NCBI GenBank assembly: GCA_013396635.1
Contig: WBMW01003151.1
Coordinates: 453,492-517,491, forward strand
DNA length: 64,000 bases
Reading direction: 5' to 3'
DNA from: Penelope pileata
Lineage: Eukaryota > Chordata > Aves > Galliformes > Cracidae
The stretch's first letter is position 1; every line of letters begins with the position of its first letter. The position numbers and the translations under genes are program-made. This document shows positions 12,601 through 24,611 of this stretch, piece after piece. A model generated the notes under the pieces. It was not told the origin of the DNA. It did not search any database and saw only the letters and a list, made by a program, of their open reading frames with translations.

Positions 12601-15600
12601 AACCCTCTAACTTGACAGAGCTTGTATTAGCCATGGCAGAATTACGATACAACTGCAGTTTGTTGCTGATCTGTGATGTGAGTTATCTTCCAGCCACCTG
12701 CCCTTCTCTTCCCTCATTCTCTTCAAGTGGATCAGAAGTTACAGCCGTTGCACACTTGGTGTGCAGTAAATCAGTACAAAGCGCTCACTTGCTGTAGCAA
12801 TGCTGCAGATTGGAAAGGCGCTGGTGGGAAAGAGCCTCTAATATTGAAACACGACCTTTCACCCTTGCTGGTGCTAAATATTACAGCTCCTTTGGTTACA
12901 GATACCTCACATTTTACTTCAAATGCTTTCAGCTAATGGGTGTTTTTTTTATGAAAGAGTTAAAGTAGCTTTTGAAGTAGCTTCTCTTTTGCCAGATGTA
13001 TAACCTTTCCTGTCAACAAAACAATCTTACATTTTATGTGCTCCCATGATACAATAAATTCTGACTTCTGAAACTGATTTGAAAGGTTGAAATTTAGATT
13101 TAAGTCTCAGAAAGTGAAGGGAATATGTGAAAGAGAACAAGGGATAGATTTGGTCTTGTAACTGCCACTCTTTTGGGAAGGAAAAACAATATACTTCTTT
13201 GCTAGGAAGAAACATAGGCATCTTAGAAAGCAATTCTAATTTTAAGCAGCAGTCTGCAGTCCCTGGACAGCCAGAACTCTCACTGACTTTGATAGGAGTT
13301 TTGCCTGTCTAAGGATGATGCAAGTGAATCCTATTTACATTCTTAATCTGTTTCTCCTGCCTCTGGGGATTTTAGGAAACGAATCCTTAACATGTGAGAA
13401 GGACGTTTTCTGTAATATTTTAGTAGCACAGCTTAGATGCTTAATAATGAAGGAAACCTACACATGTCTAAATAGGGTATAATTTTATTTTAAAAGCGTG
13501 GTATAATGTACTTTTCCAAGTCTGTTCTGTTCATTTTACCAAATAGGCCTGAAATTTGTTAAACTGAAGCTGAATTATGTTGTGATGATGACTTAAATTC
13601 ACATTCATGGTGCAGTGCCATTCCAGCCGAGCATCTAGGAGGCACATAAATTAGTACACGAGAGAGATTGAGTGTTCTGCTTCCTGTGCCTGATAGTCTG
13701 GCTAACAATTGGAGCATCTCCTTAGAGATGCAGTCATAACATAAACGCTATTATGCGCTGAAATTGAGCTAGCACTAGGCTGAGGATTAGCATGCTGTGC
13801 GTTGACTCTTTGTTTTTGAACTATATTGGTACTTCACAATGTGCTGTGCTCAAGCAGTTTGAACAGAAAAGACAGAAGGCACGAGCAGGCATCTGCAGTG
13901 TTCTGTATCCTGTATATGCAGGCTAGATCTACAAAATTGATCACAGTCCTCAAACAAGATTGGGAGGTGGTATTGGAAAGAAAGCATAGGTCCAAGTGTC
14001 TAAATCTCAGTTTGTTTCCAGAGACTTTAACTGGAGCTGTGTATTAATATTTTCACAGGAGCAATGACTATGGCTTTGCTTGAAAACCTGGTAGCAGGAA
14101 ACGTCTACTTGGTAAAAATAGCAGCCTCCAATGAAGTGGGAGAAGGACCCTTCTCAAATGTGGTGGAGCTTGCTGTCCTGCCAAAGGAGACATCAGAGTC
14201 TAATCAGAGGCCGAAGCGCTTGCATTCAGGAGATACCACAAGTCAGTAGCAATGTCCTGATTTCTTCTGTCACAAGTACCAGAAGAAAAGATCCCCATTT
14301 GTTTTAACTTGCAGCTACTTTCTGGATAAACCATTCTGTTTTATGCGAGGTGCTCCTAACAGTGGCGTGTTTTTTTGTTATTTATTTTTTAAATCAAACT
14401 GGGAATTTCAGTCTCAATGCAATTCAGAACAAGTTTAATTTTTTTGCTCAGAAGTTGGAAGTTTGCATGTCAAATGGGAATATTAAACAATTCTGAATTT
14501 TACTAACTTGGCTGAGGCAATTCCTGTAAGTCCTTTTAGCTCAAGATTCCGGTAGCACTGGGTCAGTTAGAACCAGACAGCCCAGGAGAGATGAGATGGC
14601 ATCTCAAATAAATCTGTTGAAATTTGCTGGCTCCTAGAATTCCAGCAACCCTGATTGACCTGTCAGTCAGTGATACACTAGCGTGTGGTTTCACCAAAGA
14701 ATCCAGCCCCACCTGCAGGTCTTTAGGGAACAGTGTGGGTTACCTTGGGGAAATCAAGATAAGTTCTGTGGTTTCTCACTATAACAATGGAAAAATAAAT
14801 TGGCCTTGTCTGTCACAGAGTGGGATTTATCTCGGTGATTTTAAAGGTTTTTGGGAAGAGCAGAGCTAGTAGTTATTCAGGTATATGAAACGTTTAACCT
14901 TTCCTCGCTGCTACACGCTGATTCACACAGGGATTTTTCTTGTTCACGTTTTCTCCCTTCCTGGAATTCAGTTATATTTCAGGCCTGAATAACCAAAGTC
15001 ATGCTCTCAGGATTAGGTTAGTAGATGTATGATGTCAAAGCATAAACCTTCCTAGATGACAGTGGCTGGAATTCTCCAAGCCTTTTCCCTTTGTTATCCA
15101 GGAGCACCCTGTAAGGAAGGGGTTGGAGCAGGCCCCTTTGCTCTGTGTTGGAGATCACTGAAGGGGCTGTAGAGTGGGGCTGTCCGTTCTTCCCCTCCCA
15201 CATCATTGCTGTATGTACTCCTTTGTTTGGGATACAGGTTTCTTCAGAAATGTCAAAATGTATGACAGAGAAGGTCTGGACATCAAAAAAAGAAGCATTT
15301 TTCTGTGTGATTGTGACTGTAATTCCGTTCATTCATTTCCTGACAGAGAGCAGAAAAGTAACTCTTCCTATTTTCTGAGCTTTTTTATGTTCTTTTTTTG
15401 CTGTAGCTTATTCAGACTATTACCATCTGGACCAGAAATCAATGACTGGCATTGTTGTTGGGGTTTGCATAGCCTTGACCTGCATCCTTATCTGCATCCT
15501 GATCTTAATGTATCGCAGTAAAGCCAGGTATGTTTTTGTTCTTGAAGTGTGAGCTCTTTTTCAACACACTGTTTCTATATGAGCACAAGTCACTTGGGGC

Positions 15601-18600
15601 ATGCATTCTTTTCCAAGAGTGCTAAATTCTTTGAAGCACTTTGTCTTTCACCTAATCCCTGCAGAAGTGGAAGCAAAGCCTCTCGTTATGTTGGCTCTTC
15701 CTACACTGCTTGAGCCCCTTCTACAGTGAAAAGATGGCAGAATGCACAGAGGGAGTTAGTAATGCTTTGACAATTTAGTATGAGGCATGTTTCCAAATAA
15801 AAAGCTTTTTGAGTCAGATAAACAGGCAGCTTTACATCATCTGTTCCTCATGCTTTACCCTGCAGTCTGCCCAGGCCTGCTTTGCAAGGCTTTAACCCTT
15901 TGATGTTGCTGGGTGAGAGGAACTCTGGCATGAAGCAGTTCCATGGGGCAGTTTCATTGCACTGGTGCAAGTCACCAACTGTTTTCCTTGTCATCAGCTG
16001 CTATGAGGCTAACCTGGCCCAAGTGACTCTGCCCATAACTGTGGGATCGGAACAAATATAAGTAACTAAAAAATAAATTTAAAAAACTGTCTGAAAGTAT
16101 ATTTTAATAGCGGGCTTTTTAGCACACATTCAGGAGAAAATGCAGATTGAGAGACAATCTCTGTGTAGCATGGTAGAAAGGTCTTAATATCAATAGTGGT
16201 TACTTCCCCCAAGTAATATTAGTAATCATGAAAATTCCTGTCTGCTTGTAGCCTACTGTGCATGATTAACTGGAAGCAGATGTTATTTTAATCACAAGCA
16301 GTAACATTTAAATTTCATGAGAATTGGGAATATCATATAATAAAATGTAGATGCTAAGAATATACCAATGTTACTTGACTAAAAAATAGCCTTGAAGTTT
16401 ATCCTTGATTCTATGTATTTTCTTCCTATGGGTCAATTTTATTCCTGCTTAACATTGCGCAGAAAAACATCTGCTCCTAAACCTGTGCAGCAAAGCACTG
16501 ACCAGCTGTCACACACCAGCATCTCATTAGCCAGTGCTAATGAGGTGGAGAAGAGTATTGAAGGAATTGCAGAGAATGCAGAATCCTTATTGCCAATGAT
16601 AGTGGGAAACAGCTTCATCGATGCTAAGGTACTGTGAGCTTTATTCACTCCCAAAACAGAAGTCTTTCTTTAGAATTCATTGTTATGACATATGAGTCCC
16701 TATCAAAATTGAAACACACACACTGAAAAAACACCACAGCTTTATTCTAATGAGACAAGCACAAGTGTGGCAATCCAGGATCAAATTTTCAAGACTTGTC
16801 TTAAAGTTCAACTAGAGATTTGATTTAATATATTTGGTCTTAAACTGTGCTCTGCAGATTGCTACAGCACAGTGTCAAAGGATAAAAGGCCCAGCAGCTT
16901 AGGGGCAGTGAGCTATCTCTGCTAGTCTGGAGTTTCTGATCTAAGACCAGGAGATAGGTGAGAGTCCTTTTCAGCATCTAGTTAAGTCAGTGCCAATGTG
17001 CAGTCAGGTGTGACACTAAGTATCTTTCTGTATTTTTATGGATAAGACAATGTTACATTTTATAAACTATATTTGTCAAATTATAAATTAATCTAGATGA
17101 CAGGAAGTATCAGTGGATGTGAAGAATCACTTAGAGATTACTTTCACATGCAGACAGATTTAAGATGTATCCTATACATACTGCAGACCTGAATTGAGCT
17201 GTTCCTTAAAGACATAGACAAGAGCTGGAAAACCACGGAAATGGCCCTCAGTGCAGACATCAGCACTGTGAATGGTCGCACTCCAAAGAGTAGAATAGGA
17301 GCAGTGACTGGAATTGTTTGCTCTGTATTTGTGGTATCATACCTGTTGGGTCCGGCCTGTGAACTGGCCAGATAAAATGGGCCTGGTCTTGAATTCTCTC
17401 AGGCAGTAGATGAATAGTCGACCACAAAAAACTGACAGAGCACTAAGACTTCATTTGCCTTTCTTTTCAGTACGGAGCCAATACATAGGAATAGAAAAAT
17501 ATTTTCAAATATCTTATAGATTAATTCTATTAAAATAAATGTCTATCTCTCTCCCTCACTCTTTCTTTTGTAGGGGGGATCTGATCTTATTATTAACAGC
17601 TATGGGCCTGTCACAAAGGCCAACTGCAAGAAGAGGTGGCTGTTCTTCCAGGACACTAAGAAGGTGAAGACTGAGGAGGTAAGTGGTCTAATGTGCAGAG
17701 ATGCACAATGTTTATTGTAATGCTGTGTTTGCAAAGGAAGATAAGGAGTTTTGTGTGTGTGAAAAAGCAGAATTAGTGGGCTGAGTTTTAATGGAGTAGT
17801 TTCACTTGTTTTAAGGTTGATGGTGTTCAACCTTGTAGCAAGGTCATATGAAATTTTCACTTTCTGCCCCAAGTTGTCAAATATTTTAGCTCTTTACAGT
17901 TAACTGATAGTTTTCTTGCCTGTCCTTTATCTGTGAGCAAACAGATTTCTGTATACCGTCTGTGCATAGCATCTATAATCCATCTGCAGAGACTCAGTAT
18001 AAATACAAATGCAAATTAAGTATAAACACCTAAAAAATCCCCTGCTACCCTGACAGCTAAAACCTTATGTTTACTGAACCAATGAGAAACCAATGATTTA
18101 TCCAAAGTACTGAAGAAGTTTATAACCTGAGCTAGAACTGCCTTGATTCTGAAATCATTGCTCTGGTTGGATTTGCTATTTGGATCAGAAAAGTAACAGT
18201 TCAAAATTGAAATGTGAAACCAAACCCTGAACATCGTAGTGCAAATTTGCATCCGTTACGCATCTAAATTGTGTTTGTTGAACACTAGCTTTGAGCAGCT
18301 ATATTTGTCTGATGCCTCTATGAACAAAATACTTGCTATGACCCAAGAGGTAATGCTTAAGTAATATGCATGAAGGATGGGAGACAGCTCTACCAAGTAT
18401 ATTTTTGAAATACTGTTGGGGTCTCTCCAGTGAAACTGTCCTGAATAAGCCATGCTTGCCCAAAGGGGATTGTATCATCTAGGATGGAAAAGAGGGAGCA
18501 AGGCTTGAAACTGTTTCTTCTGAACCTCCTGTAGCATTGCCCAGATTGTTGTTAGAGGCCAGTGCTGTTGGAAGCGTTCTGGTGGAACAGGAGATAGGAA

Positions 18601-19058
18601 TTGCAGTAAAAATTCAAATTATGGCTCAGCTTTTCAGAGGCTGAACAATCTTTTCCTCTCTGCTTTTTATATAGCCTCAGAGAAGATTTGTCCAGGCAGT
18701 GTGTCTTTATCAGCCAGGTACCGCTGTGCTGATAAGTGAGGATGACTCCCCCAGCTCTCCTGGCCAGCAGTCCAACTTCCAGGTGCCGTTCAGTATTGCT
18801 GCTGATACAGAGCATTCAGCCAACAGCGAAGGAAGCCACGAGACTGGCGACTCCGGCAGATTTTCTCATGAATCCAACGATGAGATACACCTCTCCTCTG
18901 TGACAAGTGCCACTCCTGCTACCAGTCCTTTTGTAAGCAGTGACTTGGGTACAAACATGAGTTCTACCATAAGTAACTGCAAAGAATCTCCTCTGCTGCT
19001 TGCTACTGACCAGACTGCTACCTCACCTCTTCAGATACACTCTGCAGTGCAAAACTGA
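6534..19058 (+). CDS. PRTG: Protogenin (DCC/neogenin-like receptor), 3' part
   Basis: PRTG is a single-pass surface receptor of the immunoglobulin superfamily (four Ig and five FN3 domains in the family), active in early posterior mesoderm and neural tissue. Nine exons are visible: 6534-6629, 7060-7246, 8839-8966, 10282-10452, 14059-14241, 15407-15527, 16463-16628, 17574-17678 and 18675-19058. All introns are GT/AG. The phases match at every junction, giving 512 complete residues plus the end of a split codon. In order they encode the end of one FN3, a full FN3 (conserved Trp in IYLHWGKP), the last FN3 ([17 protein letters not shown]), a juxtamembrane stretch with RPKR, a transmembrane helix ([20 protein letters not shown]), and a tail of about 220 residues containing a Ser/Glu-rich block ([20 protein letters not shown]). 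The N-terminal Ig domains lie outside the window. Exons were defined by reading frame and splice sites; the name rests on recalled similarity. Confidence 0.93.
7060..7246 (+). CDS. PRTG: PRTG exon: first half of FN3 domain 4
   Basis: The acceptor is TTTAAAAAG and the donor GTAAGT; the exon enters in phase 1 and leaves in phase 2. It encodes a proline run (PPPPPP), then the A-C strands with the conserved Trp ([11 protein letters not shown]) and a potential N-glycosylation site (NYT). Confidence 0.92.
8839..8966 (+). CDS. PRTG: PRTG exon: second half of FN3 domain 4
   Basis: Acceptor CTATACAG, donor GTAAGG, entering in phase 2 and leaving in phase 1. It encodes [20 protein letters not shown], the typical L-x-P-x-T-x-Y-x-F-x-V signature of FN3 strands E-F, then [14 protein letters not shown]. 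Confidence 0.93.
9254..9710 (+). mobile_element. Solo LTR of an avian endogenous retrovirus (ERVL-like)
   Basis: The segment contains hallmarks I recall from a common avian LTR: CAGCTGACCCAAATTGACCA, ATTCCATACCATATAACATC, TCAATCCACGAGTTTTACT, and an end of TGAGTCAAACCATGACA. The proposed limits TG (9254) and CA (9710) are flanked on both sides by AAAC, a possible target-site duplication. No internal retroviral genes adjoin it, so it is best read as a solo LTR. A (TA)n tract lies at about 9520-9541. It sits in a PRTG intron in the sense orientation. The exact 5' edge is uncertain, and the family name is from memory. Confidence 0.65.
9518..9542. repeat. (TA)n microsatellite
   Basis: About ten uninterrupted TA units lie inside the LTR at 9254-9710. 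They fall where a TATA-rich promoter segment would be, but the length suggests simple-repeat expansion. Confidence 0.85.
10282..10452 (+). CDS. PRTG: PRTG exon: first half of FN3 domain 5
   Basis: Acceptor TTCTCACAG, donor GTAAAC; both borders are phase 1. It encodes [20 protein letters not shown] and then [10 protein letters not shown] with the conserved FN3 Trp, then a C-C' strand pair (TRYTILYA). Confidence 0.93.
10453..14058 (+). other. PRTG: PRTG intron, no further gene recognised
   Basis: This 3.6 kb intron lies between the two halves of the last FN3 domain. It is AT-rich with scattered short open frames that match nothing I know. A 7-bp perfect inverted repeat at 13714-13731 is described in the findings. 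I saw no CR1 or LTR sequence here. Confidence 0.7.
14059..14241 (+). CDS. PRTG: PRTG exon: end of FN3 domain 5 and juxtamembrane stretch
   Basis: Acceptor TTTTCACAG, donor GTCAGT; both borders are phase 1. It encodes [20 protein letters not shown] and [15 protein letters not shown] (strands E-G), then a linker [14 protein letters not shown] carrying a possible proprotein-convertase site (RPKR). If the donor is not used, the frame meets TAG at 14247-14249, three codons into the intron. Confidence 0.92.
15407..15527 (+). CDS. PRTG: PRTG exon: transmembrane helix
   Basis: Acceptor TTTTTGCTGTAG, donor GTATGT; it enters in phase 1 and leaves in phase 2. It encodes [11 protein letters not shown], then a hydrophobic run of about 23 residues ([20 protein letters not shown] plus LMY), then the basic stop-transfer YRSKAR continuing into the next exon. 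This orients the preceding FN3 domains outside the cell. Confidence 0.95.
16463..16628 (+). CDS. PRTG: PRTG exon: cytoplasmic tail, part 1
   Basis: Acceptor CATTGCGCAG, donor GTACTG; it enters in phase 2 and leaves in phase 0. It encodes [19 protein letters not shown] and ends [14 protein letters not shown]. It is rich in Ser, Thr and Gln and has no recognised catalytic domain. Confidence 0.92.
17574..17678 (+). CDS. PRTG: PRTG exon: cytoplasmic tail, part 2
   Basis: Acceptor CTTTTGTAG, donor GTAAGT; phase 0 at both ends (35 codons). It encodes [20 protein letters not shown] and then [15 protein letters not shown], a conserved basic-aromatic patch of the protogenin tail. Confidence 0.92.
18675..19058 (+). 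CDS. PRTG: PRTG terminal coding exon
   Basis: Acceptor TTTTATATAG; 127 codons, then TGA at 19056-19058. It encodes [19 protein letters not shown], the acidic [12 protein letters not shown], and a Ser/His/Glu-rich block ([29 protein letters not shown]). A Ser/Thr-rich end follows ([17 protein letters not shown] ... LQIHSAVQN). From memory, mammalian protogenin stops soon after the HLSSV segment, so the last 40 or so residues may be an avian extension. Confidence 0.93.
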   Translation, partial: PQRRFVQAVCLYQPGTAVLISEDDSPSSPGQQSNFQVPFSIAADTEHSANSEGSHETGDSGRFSHESNDEIHLSSVTSATPATSPFVSSDLGTNMSSTISNCKESPLLLATDQTATSPLQIHSAVQN

Positions 19059-20523
19059 CACCCTCAGGACCAGAGCCGACATTCTTGCAGCGTATGTCTG
19101 TTCGAAGGACAATGAACAGGGAGCCAAAGTTATATTGTGGAAAGCCTGGCTAGCACAGCAGGTGATCCCATATTTCTGTTGAATGTTTTTTTTCCCATTT
19201 GTTTGTTTTAACTCATTCATTTTGAATGTTCAGTGGTCAACAAATGTGAAAGGACAGAGAAGATTTCTGACTAAAGTTAAAAATATGTCACTGGAGCAAA
19301 GGGAAGTCGTTGGGCCCTTTTGCTGACTATCTACCTCAGTTTGCCGAGAGGTGAACTCTGAATGACAACTGCTTTACCTCGTTTGTGTTCTAGTTGGTCT
19401 CAGCTATGGAACTGATGATACTTCCTAGTAGTGTTTTATTTTAGGGTTCTTTTTTTCAGTTGCATAGAGAATGTGTGTGTTTGTGTGCGTGTGTGCTCAG
19501 TCATCAGGGAGTTGTATAGGTAGATGAACAAGATTGTTTAGCTGAAGCTCTGTCTTTAAAAAGAAGGAAACCTCGGAATATAAAATGTAATGATTTAATG
19601 TGGCTGACTTAAAGGATGTTAAAAACCACAGAAACTGGAGTTGGTGCTTCCATTTGTACAGCCACATGAAATCTTTTATACCTCTTGATTTCTCTGAGCC
19701 CCAGGATGCCTAGGACAGTGCCTTCCCCCAGAAACTTGTGCCAGTAACTGCTGACAGGATGTATCCTTAGGGCACTGGGGCATGTTGAGTTACCCACAGT
19801 GACAAATACTGTCAATTCATTGACAGTTAATGCTAAAAAGCATGGCAAAATGAGGAAGCGTTCAGTATTTCCAAACAGCTTGACTCTACCTGAGAGACAT
19901 GGAGTAGATAACAATGCTGAGTAGTCTGGTATTGCAGTACCTCTTAGCAATGGTGCCTTGCGTTCTATATAATGAAATTACTGATTTGCCTTATGCCTTT
20001 TTAGTATTCATAAAGTTGCTTTGGATTATGGAAAGATGCCTTAAATGCTTCTTAGATGTTATAAGAAAACTGCATCATGAGCTTATAGTTCATTTTTTTA
20101 CCCATCTTTGAGTGCTGATAAGCACTACTGTGGTATGTCTCGGAGCTGCTTTTGGGATGCAGCCCTGCTCATTGCCTTTGCTTACTATGCTGTTAGCCAG
20201 GAATTTTAGCTCAGGGAATGACTTTACCCACAAGCCAATCTAAAATGCTGATGAGGCTACCATGAGAAGTAAAAAGCCAGAGCTTTAGTTGAAGAGTCTG
20301 TTGAAGGACGCGAGTACTGCTGCTGCCTTGAACCCATACAATTCCTGTTTTATACTACCTCCTTTAAAAGTTATTCTAGTGTGTTGTGGTGGGCTTTTTT
20401 GTTTGTTTTGTTTGTTTGTTTTTTCCTGTACTCAGGGAACAGTTTGTTACTTTTGAGCTGCCTCACAAAAATGTGGAGCAAACTGACAGGGTATCATGTT
20501 TTATTTCTTAATGGGGGTGGGAG

Positions 20524-20547
20524 GGGGGGAGAGAGAGAGAGAGGAGG
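20524..20547. repeat. G/GA simple repeat
   Basis: A run of G followed by about seven GA units, in the probable PRTG 3' UTR. Confidence 0.8.
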
Positions 20548-20626
20548 TTGGATTCATCCAATGTTATTAACTTGCCTATATAAATATCCAGTCCTCTTCT
20601 CCACGTTCCCCATTTTACTTAAAAAA

Positions 20627-20658
20627 NNNNNNNNNNNNNNNNNNNNNNNNNNNNNNNN
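20627..20658. other. Assembly gap (32 N) in a poly-A run
   Basis: Thirty-two N are flanked on both sides by runs of A (six before, nine or more after). The missing bases are probably homopolymer. The gap lies in the likely PRTG 3' UTR and affects no exon. Confidence 0.95.
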
Positions 20659-23600
20659 AAAAAAAAAGTTTTAAATGTAATATTGTGAGAAAGCAACCAT
20701 AGGAACTTAGGAGCTCCTGGCTCTATTTAAGTCTGTTGGAACTCCCACTGACTTTAAGGTAGGTCAGGCTGACTTTTGTGTTGTTGTGTACGTGTCAAAA
20801 GGTGGTCAGAAGGCATCAGGAAGCCCTACTCTTCTGTCTGTTTTATTTTGATGAATCATCCTGTAGTTACTGTAGTTCTTAAGCTTGTAACTGTTTGCTA
20901 GTTCAGAATCAGAGTACTGTTCACCTTTTCATAGCAGTGTTGACTTGAAGGCTTTTAAAATATTCTTGTACCAAAGACTTGTCTGTAGAAGGAGGCTGCA
21001 TATTTTCCAAAAATTATTGAACTAGTTAAAAGCTATAGGTTTGAAGAGCTGGATACATTTTATTGTATAAGTAGTTACTAACAAAAAAACCAGTAGGGCT
21101 TCTATTGATTGTAGTAGCTGATTGCATAGATGAGTTGTATGCTTCTGCAATTTGAACTACCTTGTTGTTACAAAAGCCTTTAAAGAAAGTTATAATAATA
21201 CCAGCAGATATCTCCAAAGACTTCCAAGTGTAATTTTTTTCTTCAGCATGTAGTTGATCAACAGTACAGTATTAAAAAAATATTTTTTAACAGATTTTTT
21301 CTACTTGCTGAAGAAAAAGAAAACCTTTTCACCAAAGATTTATTTTTGATCTCATCAGGCAGAATGTTTAGTGTAGAGCAGAGTACTGTTTCTAGTTAGG
21401 TAAAGCGTGAATTAACTGAGATTAGATTAAGAATGTGTAACTGTAGCATGAAGTTTCACACTTCATCTTTCAGAGTAGCTGCTTTTGTTAGTTTCATTCG
21501 GGAAGAGCTGATATGCAGACGGTAACTGTTTGCTTCTCCAAAGATTTGTTTGCTGTAAGTACTGATACTCTGATGGAATGTTATGACCTTCATTACAGGC
21601 AAATACTTTAAATCCTAAACTTGTTCATCCAAAAAATCAGTCTATAGTTTAACCCATGGAGAATTTGAGAGAAAAAAGACTTCATATAAAATGTGTCAGT
21701 CTAATGTAGAAGTTATGGCTTCAATAGCCAAAGAGATAAAAATACTCAATTTGCTGGAGTACAACGCATCCGGAATTCTATAAATCATTTAATATGTTTT
21801 CTTACTTAAGGTACAAATCAGCAAATAAAGAAAACCAAAGATATTTAAGGTTACCTCTGCATATAGGCAAGCTTAGTTAGGCATTAATTGTTCTGTCTTT
21901 TACTTTATTTTTATGTTAACCAAATATAATACTTTTCTCCAGAACCCTGTCTACATTCATATGCTCCCCTTGACTGTGTCACATGTAGTAAGCGTTGACA
22001 TGTTTACTACAGAACAAAAAAATACAATATCTCCTCAAAATTAATGCTCTCTTATTAATCTATCATCACCACATTTTGCGAGGCAATAGTTTTCTTCTGA
22101 CTGAAAACTCTACCAAGCAGAGAAATCTCTAGAAAAAAATGTGTAGAAATTGATACTCTTTCCACTGTACTGAGCAGCAGAATTCTTTGTAAGAGTGCAA
22201 AACCAGGCTCAACGTTTAAATGTCTTATATCCTTGAAGCCAAAGTATGTAATTATAGACATCAACTTACTTAAAAGTTTGTTCTTGTTACAGCCCCTAGG
22301 GAAATCAGTTTTTCATATATAAACTTTATTCATTCAGTTTGCCTCGAAAGAGCTGGCAGAACACAGCAGACAGAACAGGTTACAGTTTTTCCAGTATTTT
22401 TTCTTGGTTATGTCTGTAGAAACAGGGTCCTGGAGAAAACACTATCTTTTAATTATGAACTATGTATGTTCTGGAAGATGAGCATGAAGTGGAATTTAGT
22501 GTTACACTATGTGAATTGATTTTGTTTAAGTGTATTAAGAAGCAAAGAGCCATGGCTGGTGTAATGAGCGTATATGCAACCTTCATACTTCAAAAACAAA
22601 ACAAAAATGTTACAGTTGACGTGGCTTGAAAAGTGTCAAAAACTTGCAGAGACAGTCTTGAAACTGGTTCACCATGCTCACTGTGTCTCCAAGTGAGGAC
22701 TGTGATTGCCCTTCTATTGCAACAGCGGTGCCTGCGCTGCGGGACCTGGATCCAGCCCCAGATGCTCAATCTGCCCACGGTTACACTTGTGTACTTTCTT
22801 CATGTTTTACAAAACTCCTGAAAGATGAGAATACTTTCTGTCCAGGAAAACTGGGAATGTGTGTGCTGCACAGATCTGGGCCTGTCAGTAGGTTTTCTTT
22901 TTTTTTTTAATAGGTCTGATTTTGTAAGAGAAACTTGAAAAATCTACATATCATTATAATAATTTCCTTTATTAGCTGTGCATTTTCGGTGTAATTTATT
23001 GGATTTTAACAGAAAGGACTTTTGAGAGATTTCTGTACCTGTTTTTAATTATATTTAATACTTCATTCCCTCTTTGGTTTATTCCCTTGCTTTAGACTAT
23101 GAGCTAAATCTTGTTTGCCTTATCCACAGCAGGGGCCGTACCCTGTAATTTTTCTTCTTTTTTCTTTTTGGGTAGGATAACAGGTTACCAGATACCAGAG
23201 GTCCACTGTAGCTCTCCATGCACGCAGTCTTAGCCTTTAGTGGATAGTGAGTATTTCAACTCAACTCTTTTTCATGGCAAGCTAAGCCAACCTGAATGAC
23301 TTAACATTTGCTGCAACTTGAGCATGTGCAAGAATAGTTTACCATAGACCACGGGGCCTTAGTAACATACTACTCTGAGCAGACATCTAAGCTGTACGAC
23401 CAGGAGTTCTCACTCATTTTATTTGTAACTGAGTGGAGTTTAGGTGGGGAAGGATCTGTCTCCTAACCTGGGGAATGTTGTTCAGTTTCGTAGGGCACTC
23501 CATGTTTAGCCCAGAATCTCCTCCACGCCGGAGGAAAAGAGAGCTGTGCAAGTGTAACTTTGGCAGTACTCCAGAGAAATCAATTTACTGGGTAACTGTT

Positions 23601-24605
23601 AGGGGCTTCTTAGTTGCTTGAAATGCAGCTTTGCTGATGTCAAGTAATTTTTAAAGCAGAGGAATTTCTCTGCAGGAAATATTGAGCACCTTTCTATAAA
23701 AACAAGTTAAAACTAGACTGTTTCTGTAACTGCATCTTTTGGAACCTGTGTTTACAAAGAATACTTCCCTTCAAAATGAGTCCAAATGGAAGTTGCTTGC
23801 TGTTAATAGATGCCCATCTGACAACTGCACAGATTCAGTTTGGCTCAAATTCTGCTCTCAGTTCTCATGATAAAAATGCAGAGTAAGTTTTTTTCTTCAG
23901 AATTTCTCTAGGTTTTCACCAAGGTTGGTCCTAAATAATTCAAAAGGGGTATAAACACATGGTTAAAATTCTGCTATGTTGGACCCTCTTGTGTTCCATT
24001 GTGAGCTGAGCTCCTGGAGGCTTCCAGCTTTCCGTGGTTACATATACCTCCATTGCATCTGTCTGGTGTGTTTTCAGTGAAGACTGACTATGTGAAAAAC
24101 GTATACAAAATGTTGCTTTTTGGTTGTTTGGCTTTTTTGTTGTTGTTGTGGGTTTTTTTTTTTCCTCCAAGTTGTGAATGAATTGCCAGTGTAGGAGCCA
24201 GGTATGTATCTCATATTGTGGTGTTCTGGGTCCTTTCACTCCTTGTGCCATTTTCTTCTAAGGGCAGCAATGGCTAACTGGCTAATGGAGGATGGAGCTG
24301 AATTGTATTAATTTTATATTTGTCTCAGGGGATCAGCTCCGTGAATTCCATTGCATGAGGGAAGCTAATGTTTGCCCTGATTTGAATGTAACTTTTTAAT
24401 GTCTTTAAAAAAATATTTTGTTTAATAATGTGGATTTGTTTTCCTTTTTCTAGCATTCTAGTACATGTTACCTAGTGTGTTGTTTCTTTTTTCCTCTCCA
24501 GGGTTGTTTATATACTACCCCAAGGTCATGCCAAAAATTAATAGAAGTTTAAATGCCAAATGTTTATGAAACTGCTGTCTAAATACTGATCGATTGCACA
24601 GTTGA

Positions 24606-24611
24606 AATAAA
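24606..24611 (+). terminator. PRTG: Candidate PRTG polyadenylation signal
   Basis: A canonical AATAAA (GAAATAAAG context) follows a long stretch without genes after the PRTG stop codon. The downstream sequence TGGTACGTG is a weak GU-like element. It is the best distal candidate. Confidence 0.5.
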
